DNA of 6,829 nt from Eubacteriales bacterium (GTDB lineage: Bacteria; Bacillota; Clostridia; Christensenellales; CAG-138): the NCBI GenBank assembly GCA_030695285.1, contig JAUYTF010000210.1, positions 1 to 6,829 on the forward strand, given 5' to 3'. Every line of letters starts with the position of its first letter. Position 1 is the first letter of the stretch. The notes under the pieces were generated by a model. The model ran no database searches. It was not told the origin of the DNA and worked only from the letters and a program-made list of their open reading frames with translations. The translations under genes were made by a program, and so were the position numbers. This document shows positions 1-5,698 of the stretch, in pieces.

Positions 1-1
1 G

Positions 2-91
2 GACGCGATGCGCATCGACACCAGTGAGATGACCATCGAAGAGTCGCTCAACCTGCTGCTCAGCGCGATCGTTGAAAAACAGGATCGCTAG
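2..91 (+). CDS. cmk: Cytidylate kinase, C-terminal end (partial)
   Basis: Only the last 29 codons are present, read in frame from base 2 to a TAG stop. The peptide begins DAMRIDTSEMTIEESLNLLL and ends IVEKQDR. The pattern Asp-Thr/Ser, a short gap, then Met-Thr-Ile-Glu-Glu and an amphipathic helix is the usual end of bacterial CMP/dCMP kinase, the cytosolic enzyme that phosphorylates CMP and dCMP with ATP. No catalytic residue is in view, so the call leans on this tail and on context: cmk directly before plsC and ispH-rpsA is a recurring clostridial gene order. A 59-base gap without a terminator leads to plsC, so the two are probably co-transcribed. The fragment is short, and another P-loop kinase cannot be strictly excluded. 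Confidence 0.72.
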   Translation, partial: DAMRIDTSEMTIEESLNLLLSAIVEKQDR

Positions 92-150
92 CAGGCTGCG
101 TCACCAGACACAACACCGATTCATCAAAACGATGAGGGAGCGATTCAACC

Positions 151-744
151 ATGCTCTACATTCTGATCAAATATCTGCTCTCGCCGTTCTTCTGGCTGAT
201 CTACCGTCCGAAGATCATCAACCTCGGCCGGCTTTTCTTCCGTGGACGCGGCATTCTGATTTCTAATCATTTTTCGCTGGGCGATCCGATTCGCCTTGCT
301 ATGGTGGCTCCGCGACCGATCTATTTTATGGCAAAGCAGGAACTCTTTGATTCCCCGATCAAGCGCTTTTTTCTCAAGGGGCTGCTCGCGTTCCCGGTTT
401 ACCGGAAGCAGGCGGACATGCTCTCGCTCAAGCAAGCGATGGGCGTGCTGGAGAAGAATCACATATTCGGCATATTCCCTGAAGGCAGGCGCTCGATGAC
501 AGGCGAGCTGGATTCGTTTGAAAAGGGAGCGGCGTTTCTTGCGCTGCGCTGCAATTCGCGCATCATACCCATCTATGCAGATCCGGACTGGAAGAAACGC
601 GGGCGCGTTCGCATGATCGTCGGCGAACCGATCGACCCGAACGATGTGTCCAAGCGGTTTGCAGGGCGCGGGGTGGACGCGGTCACGGACGCGATCCGCG
701 ACAGCCTGCAGTATCTGAAAAACGAGCTCGAGCTTATACAGTAG
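151..744 (+). CDS. plsC: 1-acyl-sn-glycerol-3-phosphate acyltransferase (PlsC family)
   Basis: A 197-residue protein of normal length for short PlsC enzymes, which add a fatty acyl chain to lysophosphatidic acid to make phosphatidic acid at the inner face of the membrane. All hallmark motifs of the glycerolipid acyltransferase family are visible: motif I NHFSLGD (catalytic His40, Asp45), motif II around KQELFDSP (62-69), motif III FPEGRRS (109-115, acyl-acceptor phosphate binding) and motif IV IIPIYAD (138-144). Residues 1-18 are hydrophobic and probably sit in or on the membrane. The ATG at 151 follows a GGAG at 137-140 with a 10-base gap, and no better start lies nearby. It lies between cmk and ispH-rpsA on one strand; ispH starts 19 bases after its TAG stop. 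Acyl donor (acyl-CoA or acyl-ACP) and exact acceptor cannot be read from sequence. Motif III has Arg where Thr is commoner (FPEGTRS), a tolerated variant. Confidence 0.93.
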   Translation: MLYILIKYLLSPFFWLIYRPKIINLGRLFFRGRGILISNHFSLGDPIRLAMVAPRPIYFMAKQELFDSPIKRFFLKGLLAFPVYRKQADMLSLKQAMGVLEKNHIFGIFPEGRRSMTGELDSFEKGAAFLALRCNSRIIPIYADPDWKKRGRVRMIVGEPIDPNDVSKRFAGRGVDAVTDAIRDSLQYLKNELELIQ

Positions 745-763
745 CCATGGAGCAGGTAAACGC

Positions 764-2548
764 ATGAGAATACTACTGGCAAAAAACAGCGGGTTTTGCT
801 TCGGGGTGCGCCGCGCGGTCGAGATGGCCGAGCAGTGCGCGGCGGAGGGGAAAACCGTCTATACCTACGGCAACATCATTCACAACGACAGCGTGGTGCG
901 CGAGCTCGCCGAAAACGGCGTACACTCCATAGAAAACTTGGAAAGCCTGAGCACCGGAGACACGTTGATCATCCGCGCGCACGGCGCACCGCCCGCGGTC
1001 TATGAGGCGTGCGAAGCGCGCAGCATTCATTTGATCGACGCAACGTGCCCGTATGTCAAGCGCATTCATAAGATCGCCCAGAAAGCTGCAGAAGAGGGAA
1101 ACACCGTGCTCATCGCTGGCAAAGCGAATCACCCGGAGGTGGTCGGCATCCGCGGCTGGGCGGGGGACAACGCCTTTGTGCTGGAATCCGAGGCCGATGT
1201 CGCAGGATTGCCAGCCTTAGCAAAAGCGGTCCTCGTAGCGCAGACGACGCTGCCGGAAGAGACGTTTTCTGCCATCGAGCGTGCAATTGAATCGCGCATC
1301 GATCGCCCGATGGAATTGCAGATTTGCAACACCATCTGCGACACAACGCGGGATCGCCAGAGCGAAGCGGAGGAGATTTCCCGCCGTAGCACGCGCATGC
1401 TTGTGCTCGGTTCTAAATCCAGCGCAAACACGCAAGAGCTAGTTAAAATATGCAAAAAACACTGCAAAAATACAGAAAACATCGATGCTTGCGACAAACT
1501 TTTGCTTGATAAATTGCCATCCGATGATATAATAGGTATTGTTGCGGGCGCATCGACGCCGGATCGGATGATTAGGGAGGTACTACAAGTAATGAGCGAA
1601 CAGGAAAAAACGACGATCGAGACCATTGAAGCGGAAGCTCCCGCCGAGGAAGTCGTCGTACTCCAGGTAACCGAAGAAGTCGAGGCGGTTGTGGAAGCGC
1701 CCGAAGCCACAGCGCAGACGAAGAGCGAACCCAAGCCGGAACAAGAAGACAGCTCCGACTTTGCATCCGCGTTTGAAAAGACCATGACGCGTATACGTAA
1801 CGGCCAGGTGCTCGAAGGAACGGTCATTTCCGTCGTAGACGGCGAAGTGTTCGTCAACGTCGGCTACAAATCGGATGGCGTGATTCCCGTTGGCGAGCTT
1901 TCCAGCGACTCGGACGTGAAAGCCGAAGACCTGTTTAAAGAAGGCGATACCATCGAAGTCGAAGTCACCAAGGTGAACGACGGAGACGGCAACGTGCTCC
2001 TCTCCCGCAAGAATGTCGAAAGTAAAAAGCTCTGGGATGAACTGCTCAGCCAGGAAAACATCGAGGAGAATATCTTTGAAGCGGTCGGAAAAGAAGTCGT
2101 CAAAGGCGGCTTGATTGCGGACATCAGTGGCATTCGCGCATTCGTTCCTGCATCCCAGGTTTCCACGAAGTATATTGAGAACCTCAACGAGTTCGTCGGC
2201 ATGCCCATGCGGCTCAAGGTTCTGGAAGTAGATCGTCAGAGAAAACGCATCGTTGCGTCTCAAAAGCAGGTTCTCCTCGCAGAGGCGGCTGCCGAAAGAC
2301 GCGGCAAGTGGGATACCCTCATCGTTGGCAGCAAGGTCAACGGTGTTGTGCGCAGAATCGCCGATTTCGGCGCATTTGTGGATATTGGCGGCATCGACGG
2401 TCTCGTTCATGTGACCGATGCAGCCTGGGGGCGCGTCAAGCATCCTTCGGATGTGTTTGAAATCGGTCAGGAGATCGAAGTGCTCATCCTCAATGTTGAC
2501 ATTGAAAAAGAGCGCGTTTCCCTTGGCTATAAGCAGCTTCATCACTAG
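764..2548 (+). CDS. ispH-rpsA: IspH-ribosomal protein S1 fusion, ended early by in-frame TAG
   Basis: Residues 1-276 are 4-hydroxy-3-methylbut-2-enyl diphosphate reductase (IspH/LytB), last enzyme of the MEP isoprenoid pathway, which makes IPP and DMAPP with a [4Fe-4S] cluster. Cluster cysteines Cys12 (FCFGVRRAV), Cys95 (DATCP) and Cys192 (NTICDTT) are present, as are substrate histidines His40, His73, His123 and catalytic Glu125 (NHPEV). Residues 277-340 are an acidic, low-complexity linker. Three S1 RNA-binding domains follow at about 346-415, 437-503 and 519-590. Clostridial IspH-S1 fusions normally carry four; the fourth lies in the same frame just past the TAG at 2546-2548, so this product would be truncated. 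The start at ATG 764 is supported by IspH alignment at MRILLAKNSGFCFGVRRAV and by AGG at 754-756 upstream. An internal start (ATG 1592) could release S1 without IspH. IspH looks fully functional; whether S1 is intact depends on the amber codon. Confidence 0.93.
   Translation: MRILLAKNSGFCFGVRRAVEMAEQCAAEGKTVYTYGNIIHNDSVVRELAENGVHSIENLESLSTGDTLIIRAHGAPPAVYEACEARSIHLIDATCPYVKRIHKIAQKAAEEGNTVLIAGKANHPEVVGIRGWAGDNAFVLESEADVAGLPALAKAVLVAQTTLPEETFSAIERAIESRIDRPMELQICNTICDTTRDRQSEAEEISRRSTRMLVLGSKSSANTQELVKICKKHCKNTENIDACDKLLLDKLPSDDIIGIVAGASTPDRMIREVLQVMSEQEKTTIETIEAEAPAEEVVVLQVTEEVEAVVEAPEATAQTKSEPKPEQEDSSDFASAFEKTMTRIRNGQVLEGTVISVVDGEVFVNVGYKSDGVIPVGELSSDSDVKAEDLFKEGDTIEVEVTKVNDGDGNVLLSRKNVESKKLWDELLSQENIEENIFEAVGKEVVKGGLIADISGIRAFVPASQVSTKYIENLNEFVGMPMRLKVLEVDRQRKRIVASQKQVLLAEAAAERRGKWDTLIVGSKVNGVVRRIADFGAFVDIGGIDGLVHVTDAAWGRVKHPSDVFEIGQEIEVLILNVDIEKERVSLGYKQLHH
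1575..1594 (+). promoter_or_regulatory. Internal Shine-Dalgarno and ATG at the IspH/S1 junction
   Basis: GGGAGG at 1575-1580 lies 11 bases before an in-frame ATG at 1592 (codon 277). The peptide from that ATG, MSEQEKTTIET, begins exactly where IspH homology ends and the acidic S1 leader begins. The site could therefore start a free S1 protein from the fused reading frame: 503 residues if the TAG at 2546 were sense, 318 if not. The spacing is slightly longer than ideal, and GGGAGG also encodes part of IspH, so this is a plausible inference rather than proof. Confidence 0.5.
2546..2548 (+). other. In-frame amber codon splitting the S1 coding region
   Basis: The reading frame from 764 meets TAG here, after KQLHH. 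The next codons in the same frame are CCC TGG, giving Pro-Trp, then Met-Ile-Ala-Gly-Glu-Lys-Tyr and a complete fourth S1 domain. Pro-Trp at this place after the third S1 domain is a family-conserved feature, and the spacing from KQ to PW is as expected if TAG stands for exactly one residue. A single substitution from CAG, GAG or AAG would explain it. It may be a true mutation, a sequencing or assembly error, or a readthrough site. Confidence 0.9.
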
Positions 2549-2554
2549 CCCTGG

Positions 2555-3103
2555 ATGATTGCAGGCGAAAAGTATGTCATCGGCTCTCTCGTAGAGGGCA
2601 AGGTTGTTCGCATCGTTCCCTTTGGCGCGTTCGTCGCGCTTGAGAGCACGATCGACGGCCTCATCCATATCTCGCAGGTCTCCGTCCATCGTATTGCGAA
2701 GGTGGAAGACGAGCTCAAGGTTGGCGATTTGGTTCGCTGCAAGGTTCTCGAGGTCAGCCCCGAGGCCAAGCGCATCAGTCTTAGCCGCAAGGAAGCGCTC
2801 CTCGAAGAGGATCCCGCGCTTGCCGAGCAGCTTGCCGCCGAAAAAGCTGAGCGTGACCGCCAGTATGCCGAGCGTCAGGATCAGCGCCAGCAGCAGCGTG
2901 ATACGCAGCAATCGCAGCAGGTGCAGCAGCGCACGGATAGACCAGAGCGCGCGCCGCGTGCCGCGAGCAGCGATCGCTCTTCGCGGGACAGCGGAGACCG
3001 CCGCCGCCGCACTAACGATGATGGCGAGTATGAACTGCCGCCGGTGCAAGAGGCAAAGACGTCTCTGGCATCCCTCTTCGAAGGCCTCAAGGTCGACGAG
3101 TAA
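2555..3103 (+). CDS. rpsA: Ribosomal protein S1, C-terminal part (fourth S1 domain and tail)
   Basis: This 182-residue reading frame is the in-frame continuation of the IspH-S1 gene after the TAG at 2546. Residues about 8-84 form an S1 domain with the typical core VEGKVVRIVPFGAFV, a central DGLIHISQVS, and the closing strand CKVLEVSPEAKRISLSRKE. From about residue 90 the chain is charged and rich in Gln and Arg, ending in ELPPVQEAKTSLASLFEG, a short conserved-looking end like those of other clostridial S1 proteins. It could be made by readthrough of the TAG, or by reinitiation at ATG 2555, only 6 bases after the stop. No Shine-Dalgarno precedes 2555, so independent initiation looks weak. The preceding Pro-Trp codons (2549-2554) belong to the same ancestral protein. 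If the TAG is an error, this is simply the end of one 779-residue protein. Confidence 0.75.
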   Translation: MIAGEKYVIGSLVEGKVVRIVPFGAFVALESTIDGLIHISQVSVHRIAKVEDELKVGDLVRCKVLEVSPEAKRISLSRKEALLEEDPALAEQLAAEKAERDRQYAERQDQRQQQRDTQQSQQVQQRTDRPERAPRAASSDRSSRDSGDRRRRTNDDGEYELPPVQEAKTSLASLFEGLKVDE

Positions 3104-3115
3104 TTTCGTTTCTTC

Positions 3116-3149
3116 AAGAACCACCCAAACGGGTGGTTCTTTGTCTGTT
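3116..3149 (+). terminator. Intrinsic terminator after ispH-rpsA
   Basis: A perfect 11-bp stem pairs 3116-3126 (AAGAACCACCC) with 3131-3141 (GGGTGGTTCTT) around an AAAC loop, followed by the T-rich run TGTCTGTT. It sits 12 bases after the S1 stop codon and closes the cmk-plsC-ispH-rpsA transcript. Confidence 0.93.
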
Positions 3150-3178
3150 AAGAATCTTTTCTTACTGCTCGCTATCCG

Positions 3179-3206
3179 AAAATCGGTCGGCTAAGGGTTC
3201 GATTTT
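3179..3206. repeat. Inverted repeat just upstream of the gtrA promoter
   Basis: AAAATCG (3179-3185) and CGATTTT (3200-3206) are perfect 7-base inverted arms around a 14-base centre, ending 2 bases before the proposed -35 at 3209. It could be a regulator site or chance; no factor is recognisable. A smaller AT-rich repeat, TAAGAA/TTCTTA, lies at 3149-3164. Confidence 0.35.
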
Positions 3207-3208
3207 AG

Positions 3209-3237
3209 TTGTGCGGAAACGCTTGGATTGCTATACT
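3209..3237 (+). promoter_or_regulatory. Sigma-A-type promoter of gtrA with extended -10
   Basis: TTGTGC at 3209-3214 (-35, weak), a 17-base spacer, and TATACT at 3232-3237 (-10, one mismatch to TATAAT) with TG at 3229-3230 making an extended -10. Transcription would be expected to begin about 7 bases after the -10, at or next to A3244, which is the first base of the gtrA ATG. Confidence 0.6.
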
Positions 3238-3243
3238 GGTGCT

Positions 3244-3687
3244 ATGCGAAATAAAACGAGCGTTTTAATAACAGGTGTAAACGAACGGATTCCGATTCAG
3301 GCGATCAAATACGCGGCGGCGGCCTTTGGCGGCTTTGCTGCGGACTATGCTTTGCTGCTCGTGCTCAAAGAGTGGGTTGGGCTGCACTATCTCGTCGCGG
3401 TACCGATTGCTTTTCTGGCCGGCATTGCGGTCAATTACCTCATCGGCATCTGGTTTGTGTTCCGCAGCCGGCATCTCACGCGCGGCAGAGAACTGCTTCT
3501 TTTCTTGGCGATCTCCCTGATCGCGCTTGCTGTCACGGAAGGCAGCATGTATTTGTTCACGGATCTGTTGCGGGTGGATTATCGTATTTCCCGCCTGATC
3601 ACCGGCGCTGCGACGTATCTTTTCAATTTCTTCTCGCGCAGGCTGTTGATCTATCGAGCAAAACGGGAATCGACGAAAATCGAATAG
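3244..3687 (+). CDS. GtrA-family polytopic membrane protein
   Basis: From ATG 3244 the product is 147 residues, the normal size for GtrA-like proteins. These are small four-helix membrane proteins associated with moving lipid-linked sugars across the membrane or with cell-surface glycosylation. Hydrophobic segments lie at about 22-42, 47-68, 80-104 and 116-135. Family features are the Gly-Gly and Asp34 in helix 1 (FGGFAADYALL), VNYLIGIWFVFRS closing helix 2, and the related FNFFSRRLLIYR closing helix 4. A longer version starting near 3133 would lie in the upstream terminator, so 3244 is preferred. There is no Shine-Dalgarno before it, and the promoter puts +1 on the ATG, suggesting a leaderless mRNA. 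GTG 3211 is a weaker alternative start. No glycosyltransferase gene adjoins it, so the sugar substrate is unknown. It ends in TAG, before a two-way terminator. Confidence 0.82.
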   Translation: MRNKTSVLITGVNERIPIQAIKYAAAAFGGFAADYALLLVLKEWVGLHYLVAVPIAFLAGIAVNYLIGIWFVFRSRHLTRGRELLLFLAISLIALAVTEGSMYLFTDLLRVDYRISRLITGAATYLFNFFSRRLLIYRAKRESTKIE

Positions 3688-3752
3688 AGAATCATCTGAA
3701 AGCGTAAAAGGGCTCTCCGTCAATAGTTGGGGTAGAGCAGTAGACTAAGAGA

Positions 3753-3785
3753 AAAGACGGAGGCAACTCGTTTGCTTCCGTCTTT
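3753..3785. terminator. Bidirectional terminator between gtrA and the vanW-like gene
   Basis: A 14-bp stem pairs 3753-3766 with 3772-3785 around a 5-base loop (CTCGT), with one G-U pair on the plus-strand RNA that becomes an A-C mismatch on the minus-strand RNA. T-rich tracts follow on both strands (TCTTTGTTTG on plus; TTTTCTCTT on minus). It lies 65 bases after the gtrA stop and 20 bases beyond the stop of the convergent minus-strand gene, so it probably serves both. Confidence 0.85.
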
Positions 3786-3805
3786 GTTTGTTGAGATTAC
3801 GATCG

Positions 3806-5449
3806 TTACTCCGGTGATGGCGTGCTAGGCGTTGGCGTAGGCGAGGGAATCGGTGAAGGCGTAGGCTGCGTGCCGACCTGTTTTCGCAATGGGTTGCCGG
3901 GATAGATATCCTCACGCAGGAAGATTTCTTCTATCAATACGCCATTTACGTAATGATCTATATAAACATCCACAACGAATTTACTACGCGCTTCGGCAAG
4001 AATCTTTTCTTCTCCGACGAACAGCTTGTTGGTTTCGGTGATGATGTCTACTCCCGGCGGCTCTACGGAGACCAACTTCACGCGGGTCCTATATTCGGTA
4101 CCTTCCGGCAGCGCGGAGCCATAGATCACGACAGTGATATCGCGCTTGCGGGTCGAGGCCATCTTATTGTTGGTGTAATACGCGAAGATGTAAACCGGAA
4201 AGTCCGATTTATTGGTGAATTTGAAATCGATATGGCCGGTGTCTACCGTCGCATCCAAACCCATTTCAACATACGTGGAGGGGATGGAGTGCTCCTTCCG
4301 TTCAATATCAAAATACGGATACGCCTGCAAGAGCGCGTTGTAGAGCGTGGTGCTTGTTTGGCAAACGCCGCCGCCATACTGCAGCGTGAGCTTATCTCCG
4401 CCGAATATGCCGTTGGCCTCTTTCCAGCCGTTCTTCTCTGTGCGATCGCCAACTACATCGTTAAAGCTCCAGGTGCGGCCGGGTTTCAACACTTGATTGT
4501 TGATCTTGTCGGCTGATTTTTCAACGTTAAACGCGCGGTTGGGAATCAGCACGATACGCTGCTCTTCGGTGTCTTCCGCCGTGCCCTTGAAGTCGTATGT
4601 CGTCTTAAACCTGCCGATCTCTGTGACGCTTGCCTGCAATTCCGCTACCGTAACGGCGGGTTCTATGGTTGTAAGCGTAGGCGTTAGTGTCGTCTGATAC
4701 TGTCCCGATTCTACGGCCTGCTTGATCAAGGAGATCGTGGATGCAACATCCAGCCCAAATCCTGGCTGCCCGTCGATGTACTGCGGCGTCGGTTTGCCGC
4801 TGCTGGAGAAGTCAAACGTAAAAGAAGCATCCACAGGCGGTTTGCTGGTGGTTGCGTTGATCTCGTCGATACGCGTAGCCAACGCAGCCTCGTCGATGCT
4901 GATTGTCGTATAATACACTTGGTTTGCGCCGCCGGCGAGCGCCTGCTCAAGCACCTCGTTGAGGTTAGAAAAGGCGTTCATATCCGCGCCGGATACAGTC
5001 GCGCTAATCTCCGCGCCGGATAGCGTGATAGAGATGTTGTTGAGCGCGTAGGTTTCGTTGGCTTCGAGCTGCGTGCGCACTTCGTCCACTGTCTGGTTGG
5101 AGAGGTCCATGCCGTTGATATAAACTCCGCTGCGGAATTTTCCAGTTTCAAAGTCTACTTCTACGGGCTGGCCGCAGCTGTTTGCCAGAACGACGACGGC
5201 CAGAACGATCAACGCAAGAAACGCAAAGCTTAATAAACCCACGATTAGCTTGCGCTTGCGCGCTTTTGCGTGGCGCGTGTTGGAGCGCTTTGCAGATGCT
5301 GCCGCGCCGCTGCGGTTTGGCGCCTGAAAGTACTCAACCTGGCCGCCGGAAGAACCCGCTTCGCGGCTGGCGGGGCGCTCGAGAGAACGCTTGCCGTTTT
5401 GTGATGTTGATTTTGTTGTGTCGGGCAACCCCGAATATTTTTCGTACAT
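3806..5449 (-). CDS. VanW-family membrane-anchored cell-wall protein
   Basis: A 547-residue protein. Residues 1-66 are hydrophilic, polar and basic (probably cytoplasmic); 67-90 form one membrane helix after a KARKRK stop, so the rest should lie outside the cell. Residues 100-265 resemble the putative peptidoglycan-binding repeats often found before VanW (INGMDLSNQTVDEVRTQLEA at 111-130). The VanW core is about 280-445, with FSxN-like WSFNDVVGDRT (327-337), YGGGVCQTSTTLYNAL (358-373, Cys363), EHS (386-388) and GLDATVDTG (397-405). Residues 455-525 look like a G5-type beta domain, followed by a Pro/Thr/Ser tail. AAAGGA at 5460-5455 lies 5 bases before the ATG. VanW is named from a vancomycin cluster, but no van genes are near; the biochemical role is not established and resistance should not be inferred. 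It has its own promoter and converges on gtrA. Confidence 0.9.
   Translation of the reverse strand: MYEKYSGLPDTTKSTSQNGKRSLERPASREAGSSGGQVEYFQAPNRSGAAASAKRSNTRHAKARKRKLIVGLLSFAFLALIVLAVVVLANSCGQPVEVDFETGKFRSGVYINGMDLSNQTVDEVRTQLEANETYALNNISITLSGAEISATVSGADMNAFSNLNEVLEQALAGGANQVYYTTISIDEAALATRIDEINATTSKPPVDASFTFDFSSSGKPTPQYIDGQPGFGLDVASTISLIKQAVESGQYQTTLTPTLTTIEPAVTVAELQASVTEIGRFKTTYDFKGTAEDTEEQRIVLIPNRAFNVEKSADKINNQVLKPGRTWSFNDVVGDRTEKNGWKEANGIFGGDKLTLQYGGGVCQTSTTLYNALLQAYPYFDIERKEHSIPSTYVEMGLDATVDTGHIDFKFTNKSDFPVYIFAYYTNNKMASTRKRDITVVIYGSALPEGTEYRTRVKLVSVEPPGVDIITETNKLFVGEEKILAEARSKFVVDVYIDHYVNGVLIEEIFLREDIYPGNPLRKQVGTQPTPSPIPSPTPTPSTPSPE
3809..3865 (-). repeat. Pro/Thr/Ser low-complexity tail of the VanW-like protein
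   Basis: The last 19 codons encode PTPSPIPSPTPTPSTPSPE, an almost strict alternation of Pro with Thr, Ser or Ile. On the plus strand it appears as imperfect GGCGTAGGCG-type repeats. Such tails are usually flexible wall-spanning or glycosylated segments. No sortase motif is present. The repeats could vary in length between strains. Confidence 0.7.
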
Positions 5450-5480
5450 GACAGTCCTTTACCGTAAGTAGCATTTTCTG

Positions 5481-5496
5481 CGTGCAGATTTGCACG
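5481..5496. repeat. Palindrome at the probable vanW transcription start
   Basis: CGTGCA (5481-5486) and TGCACG (5491-5496) are perfect 6-base inverted arms around GATT. On the minus strand it begins about where the vanW promoter would start RNA synthesis, so it would be the first bases of the transcript or a protein-binding operator. The Shine-Dalgarno at 5460 lies clear of it, so simple ribosome blocking is not expected. Confidence 0.5.
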
Positions 5497-5504
5497 TATC
5501 AACC

Positions 5505-5533
5505 ATTATACACGATTCTTGTTACTCAGGCAA
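5505..5533 (-). promoter_or_regulatory. Sigma-A-type promoter of the vanW-like gene
   Basis: On the minus strand, TTGCCT (5533-5528) and a perfect TATAAT (5510-5505) are separated by exactly 17 bases. The expected start is near 5498, giving a leader of about 50 bases before the ATG at 5449. Confidence 0.78.
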
Positions 5534-5595
5534 CCGTTTCAACCATGCGAGCGCCCAAAGCGGACGAAAAAACATTGAATTTTCGGATACAATCT

Positions 5596-5691
5596 TGAAC
5601 ACGCTGTGAAAAAGCCCGAAGGTTAAAAATGCGGTTGACATGCGCAAGAATGCCATTACAATAAAAATGAACACGTTTATTTGTGAACTCG
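5596..5691 (+). repeat. Three TGAAC(A/T)CG direct repeats upstream of tetR
   Basis: TGAACACG occurs at 5596-5603 and 5668-5675, and TGAACTCG at 5684-5691. The last two start 16 bases apart and flank the expected transcription start of the regulator gene. They may be half-sites for its own product or chance; TetR proteins more often bind palindromes, and none is clear here. Confidence 0.3.
5635..5662 (+). promoter_or_regulatory. Near-consensus promoter of the tetR-DUF2871 unit
   Basis: A perfect TTGACA (5635-5640) is followed after 16 bases by TACAAT (5657-5662), one mismatch from TATAAT. The expected transcription start is about 5669, giving a leader of about 30 bases before ATG 5699. So strong a promoter fits a gene normally held down by a repressor. 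Confidence 0.8.
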
Positions 5692-5698
5692 ACGGGAG

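Noticed and set aside
145..765. A 206-codon minus-strand frame opposite plsC
   Set aside because: The plus-strand PlsC motifs are unambiguous; the antisense product is unlike any family I know.
1583..3124. A 513-codon open frame on the minus strand, antisense to S1
   Set aside because: It lies wholly opposite well-recognised S1 domains, has no family features and shows the composition expected of an antisense shadow of codon-biased DNA.
3133..3243. An N-terminal extension of gtrA starting at 3133
   Set aside because: It begins inside the S1 terminator hairpin and adds a non-hydrophobic segment absent from GtrA proteins.
3712..3738. GCTCT/AGAGC inverted repeat after gtrA as a separate terminator
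   Set aside because: Only 5 bp with a 17-base loop and no T tract; the hairpin at 3753-3785 is far better.
3806..5449. Glycopeptide resistance locus suggested by the VanW name
   Set aside because: No vanR, vanS, vanH, vanA, vanX or vanY genes are nearby; VanW-domain proteins are common in Clostridia outside resistance clusters.
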